From Oscillospiraceae bacterium (GTDB taxonomy: Bacteria; Bacillota; Clostridia; Oscillospirales; Ruminococcaceae), in NCBI GenBank assembly GCA_021199335.1, contig JAJQIG010000046.1, positions 195,428 through 259,427 of the forward strand: a DNA stretch of 64,000 nt, read 5' to 3'. Below the pieces are notes generated by a model. It worked only from the letters and a program-made list of their open reading frames with translations. It searched no databases and was not told where the DNA came from. The translations under genes were made by a program, and so were the position numbers. Each line of letters opens with the position of its first letter. Within the stretch, counting starts at the first letter, position 1. Shown piece by piece: positions 61,525 through 64,000 of the stretch.

Positions 61525-61590
61525 GCAGTTGTTTAGCATTAAATCGTGAGCGTTGCTGTTGCGATGTTTAGGATTTATTGCTAAAACTGC
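61525..61590 (+). promoter_or_regulatory. Long stem-loop in the pnp leader
   Basis: GCAGTTGTTTAGCA (61525-61538) pairs with TGCTAAAACTGC (61579-61590) with a bulge or two, and AAATC/GATTT extends it inside. It ends 29 bases before the GGAGG ribosome site. In E. coli pnp is autoregulated through a leader duplex cut by RNase III; whether this does the same is unknown. Confidence 0.5.
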
Positions 61591-61626
61591 TGCCGTAAGT
61601 ACTTTAATTATGTAGGAGGCAGTTAA

Positions 61627-63738
61627 ATGTTTGAAAATTACAAAGTGTTCAAGACTATGTACGCAGGCAGGGAGCTTACTGTTGAAACAGGCAAGACTTG
61701 TGAGCTTTCCAACGGTTCATGTTGGGTGAGATACGGTGAAACCGTTGTTATGGCTAATGTTACCGCAAGTCCCAAGCCGAGAGAAGGAGTCGATTTTTTT
61801 CCGCTTTCTGTTGATTATGAGGAAAGACTGTATTCAGTTGGAAGAATTCCCGGTTCATTTACCAAAAGAGAGGGAAAGCCTTCCGAGAAGGCTATTCTTA
61901 CATCACGCGTCGTTGACAGACCCATCAGACCTCTTTTCCCTAAGGATATGAGGAATGATGTTTCAGTAGTTATGACTGTTCTTGCTGTTGACCCCGATTG
62001 TTCCCCTGAAATCTGTGGTATGATTGCAACATCAATCGCAATTTCCATTTCTGATATTCCTTGGAACGGTCCTATAAGCGGAATAAGCGTAGGCCTTGTT
62101 GACGGCGAAATTGTTCTTAACCCCGACCTTGAGCAAAGAGCTAAGTCCGACCTTAACCTCACTGTTGCAGGTACAGCGGAAAAAGTTGTTATGATTGAGG
62201 CAGGCGCTAACGAGGTTGATGATGATACTATGCTCGAAGCTATTCTTGAGGGTCATGAAGAAATCAAGAAGATGGTTGCCTTTATCAGTGATATTCAGAA
62301 GCAGATAGGTAAGAAAAAGTTTGAATTTGAGTCAATGGAAGTTGACCACGATATGTTTGATGCTATTGAAGAAATGGCTGCCGAGGATGTTAAGTTTGCC
62401 CTCGATACAAACGACAAAAATATTCGTGAGGAAAGACTTAATCCGATTAAAGATGCTATCCATGCGAAGTTTGATGAAATATATCCCGAAAAAATTGCTA
62501 TGATTGACGAGTGCATTTACAAGCTCCAGAAGAAGATTGTAAGAAATTGGCTCTATGAGGGAAAGCGTGTTGACGGAAGAGGAATTGATGAAATTCGTCC
62601 CCTTGCCGCCGAAGTTGGTGTTCTTCCCAGAGTACACGGTTCAGGCTTGTTTACGAGAGGTCAAACTCAGGTTCTCACCATCGCAACCCTTGGCCCTGTG
62701 AGTGATGCTCAGAAGATTGACGGTCTTGATGAGGAGGACACAAAGCGTTATATGCACCAGTATAATTTCCCATCCTATTCCGTTGGCGAAACTAAGCCAT
62801 CAAGGGGTCCGGGAAGACGTGAAATAGGTCATGGTGCATTGGCTGAAAGAGCGCTTGTTCCTGTTATTCCTCCTGTTGAGGAATTTCCTTACGCTCTTCG
62901 TCTTGTTTCAGAGGTTCTTTCCTCCAACGGTTCAACCTCACAGGGTTCAATTTGCGGCTCTACTCTTGCTCTTATGGATGCGGGTGTTCCTATTAAGGCA
63001 CCTGTTGCAGGTATTTCTTGTGGACTTATTACAAGAGATGACGGAAGTTTTATGACAATGGTGGATATTCAGGGCCTTGAGGACTTCTTCGGCGATATGG
63101 ACTTTAAGGTAGGTGGTACTCATAAGGGCATTACCGCTATCCAGGTTGATATTAAAGTTGACGGACTTACACCTGAAATTATTAAGGAGGCATTTGCTAA
63201 GACCCACAAGGCAAGGGATTATATACTTGATGAGATTATGCTTAAGGCAATTCCTGCTCCGAGGGAGAATGTTGGCAAGTATGCTCCTAAAATGCTCCAG
63301 ACCAAGGTTCCTGTTGATAAAATTCGTGAGGTTATCGGTCAGGGCGGCAAGGTTATCCAGAAGATTTCCGCAGACTGCAATGTTAAAATCGACATTAATG
63401 ATGACGGTAATGTATTTATCAGTGGCGTAGACCTTGATAATGCTAAAAAAGCACTTCAGATTGTTAATACAATTGCAAATGATCCTGAAATTGGCGCTAT
63501 TTACAGGGGTAAAGTTGTCAGAATTATGAATTTCGGTGCATTTGTTGAAATCGCTCCCGGTAAGGACGGACTTGTTCACATTTCTAAGCTTGATAAATCA
63601 AGAGTAGAGAAGGTTGAGGATGTTGTTTCCATTGGCGATGAAATTGTTGTTAAGGTTATGGAAATTGATAATCAGGGAAGGATTAATCTTTCAAGAAAAG
63701 ATGCCCTTGCAGATATAGAAGCAAAGAAAAATTCCTAA
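61627..63738 (+). CDS. pnp: Polyribonucleotide nucleotidyltransferase (PNPase)
   Basis: 703 residues. Two RNase PH-like cores are present, the second with DGLDEEDTKRYMHQYNFPSY, RREIGHGALAERALVPVIPP and SNGSTSQGSICGSTLALMDA. A KH domain (VIGQGGKVIQKISADCNVKI) and an S1 domain (YRGKVVRIMNFGAFVEIAPG) complete the C-terminus. It degrades RNA phosphorolytically from the 3' end. AGGAGG precedes ATG 61627. A hairpin terminator follows the stop. Confidence 0.97.
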   Translation: MFENYKVFKTMYAGRELTVETGKTCELSNGSCWVRYGETVVMANVTASPKPREGVDFFPLSVDYEERLYSVGRIPGSFTKREGKPSEKAILTSRVVDRPIRPLFPKDMRNDVSVVMTVLAVDPDCSPEICGMIATSIAISISDIPWNGPISGISVGLVDGEIVLNPDLEQRAKSDLNLTVAGTAEKVVMIEAGANEVDDDTMLEAILEGHEEIKKMVAFISDIQKQIGKKKFEFESMEVDHDMFDAIEEMAAEDVKFALDTNDKNIREERLNPIKDAIHAKFDEIYPEKIAMIDECIYKLQKKIVRNWLYEGKRVDGRGIDEIRPLAAEVGVLPRVHGSGLFTRGQTQVLTIATLGPVSDAQKIDGLDEEDTKRYMHQYNFPSYSVGETKPSRGPGRREIGHGALAERALVPVIPPVEEFPYALRLVSEVLSSNGSTSQGSICGSTLALMDAGVPIKAPVAGISCGLITRDDGSFMTMVDIQGLEDFFGDMDFKVGGTHKGITAIQVDIKVDGLTPEIIKEAFAKTHKARDYILDEIMLKAIPAPRENVGKYAPKMLQTKVPVDKIREVIGQGGKVIQKISADCNVKIDINDDGNVFISGVDLDNAKKALQIVNTIANDPEIGAIYRGKVVRIMNFGAFVEIAPGKDGLVHISKLDKSRVEKVEDVVSIGDEIVVKVMEIDNQGRINLSRKDALADIEAKKNS

Positions 63739-63752
63739 TTTTACTTGATTTA

Positions 63753-63796
63753 AAAGGTCAGGTGGCTAGAAATCGTCTGACCTTTAACATTTTTGC
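63753..63796 (+). terminator. Intrinsic terminator after pnp
   Basis: AAAGGTCAG (63753-63761) pairs with CTGACCTTT (63777-63785), then AACATTTTT. Confidence 0.7.
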
Positions 63797-63833
63797 TCCC
63801 TCCATCATACTATTTGATAGGAGGGGATTTTTT

Positions 63834-63959
63834 ATGCCTGATATAAAGCTTGCAATACTACTGATACTTTGTATAATTGCTGCTGTAATTTTTCTTTTAC
63901 CCGTTATTTTGGGAAAAGATGATGTTCAAAGTGAAAAAAAGTATATAGGTTACCTCTAA
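63834..63959 (+). CDS. Small single-span membrane peptide
   Basis: 41 residues: MPDIK, then a membrane helix of about 22 residues (LAILLILCIIAAVIFLLPVI) and a charged tail GKDDVQSEKKYIGYL. Not recognised. GGAGGGG sits seven bases before ATG 63834; the frame is open further upstream but passes through the pnp terminator. Function unknown. Confidence 0.55.
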   Translation: MPDIKLAILLILCIIAAVIFLLPVILGKDDVQSEKKYIGYL

Positions 63960-64000
63960 TAACCCGGTTATTTCTGCCCGGCCTTGATGTAAGTGGGCAA

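Noticed and set aside
1..64000. CRISPR arrays, insertion sequences, phage genes, toxin-antitoxin or known defence systems
   Set aside because: I looked for regularly spaced repeats, transposase or integrase motifs and typical defence domains and found none. The NYN-LOTUS and Clp genes alone do not make a defence system.

Overview
The window looks like a chromosomal stretch of an endospore-forming, low-to-moderate G+C Clostridia bacterium, probably Oscillospiraceae/Ruminococcaceae. This is an inference from gene content and style. The spore sigma factors sigE and sigG occur with spoIIGA, a SpoIIM-like gene and whiA. There are CheV, a type III glutamine synthetase, plant-glycan hydrolases (GH26-like, GH30-like, GH127) and a YesMN-type two-component pair, together with classical sigma-A promoters and many intrinsic terminators. 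No phage, insertion sequence, CRISPR array or classical defence island was seen, and most of the window is housekeeping sequence.

Layout. 1-6.7 kb: the end of murB, then rapZ, whiA and dnaE, then a folate transporter gene (folT) behind a tetrahydrofolate riboswitch. 6.8-15.6 kb: carbohydrate-related genes, namely an orphan sugar-binding lipoprotein, an AI-2E family permease, a GH26-like hydrolase with a LacI/CcpA-type operator, and a YesM/YesN sensor-regulator pair. 15.7-22 kb: a ClpC-like unfoldase, an overlapping thioredoxin reductase-like/glutaredoxin pair, an OmpR-type two-component system and a Nudix protein. 22.3-28.1 kb: glnN behind a transcription attenuator, glyA, a degenerate stretch and rarA. 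28.2-34.7 kb: an S1-domain protein, a DUF951 protein, prfA, tsaC, coaE, a lytic transglycosylase and an M18 aminopeptidase.

34.7-39.3 kb is a potABCD polyamine transporter operon whose last gene is an acetyltransferase starting on the base after the potD stop. 39.3-41.7 kb is the sporulation cluster spoIIGA-sigE-sigG. It is followed by cheV, a helicase loader/DnaD pair, proC, and three membrane-protein genes (SpoIIM-like, YesL-like, unknown). 48.2-54.4 kb carries, on the minus strand, an EAL-HDOD protein, a HAD phosphatase, a NYN-LOTUS protein, a triple helix-hairpin-helix ComEA-like protein, nadA and a second AI-2E permease. 54.6-59.6 kb holds convergent GH30 and GH127 hydrolases and purB. 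A 1.1-kb AT-rich gene-poor stretch follows, then tRNA-Leu, rpsO and pnp (each with a structured leader) and a small membrane peptide gene.

The most interesting signals are regulatory rather than new enzyme systems. They are: a competing hairpin and terminator ahead of glnN that resembles half of an ANTAR-protein target; a perfect 20-bp inverted repeat carrying the -10 and Shine-Dalgarno of spoIIGA; sporulation-sigma-like promoters ahead of sigG and the SpoIIM-like gene; and stem-loops in the rpsO and pnp leaders. At the protein level, the potD product with both a lipobox and a C-terminal membrane helix, and the triple-repeat ComEA-like protein, stand out. No clearly new multi-gene system could be supported from sequence alone.
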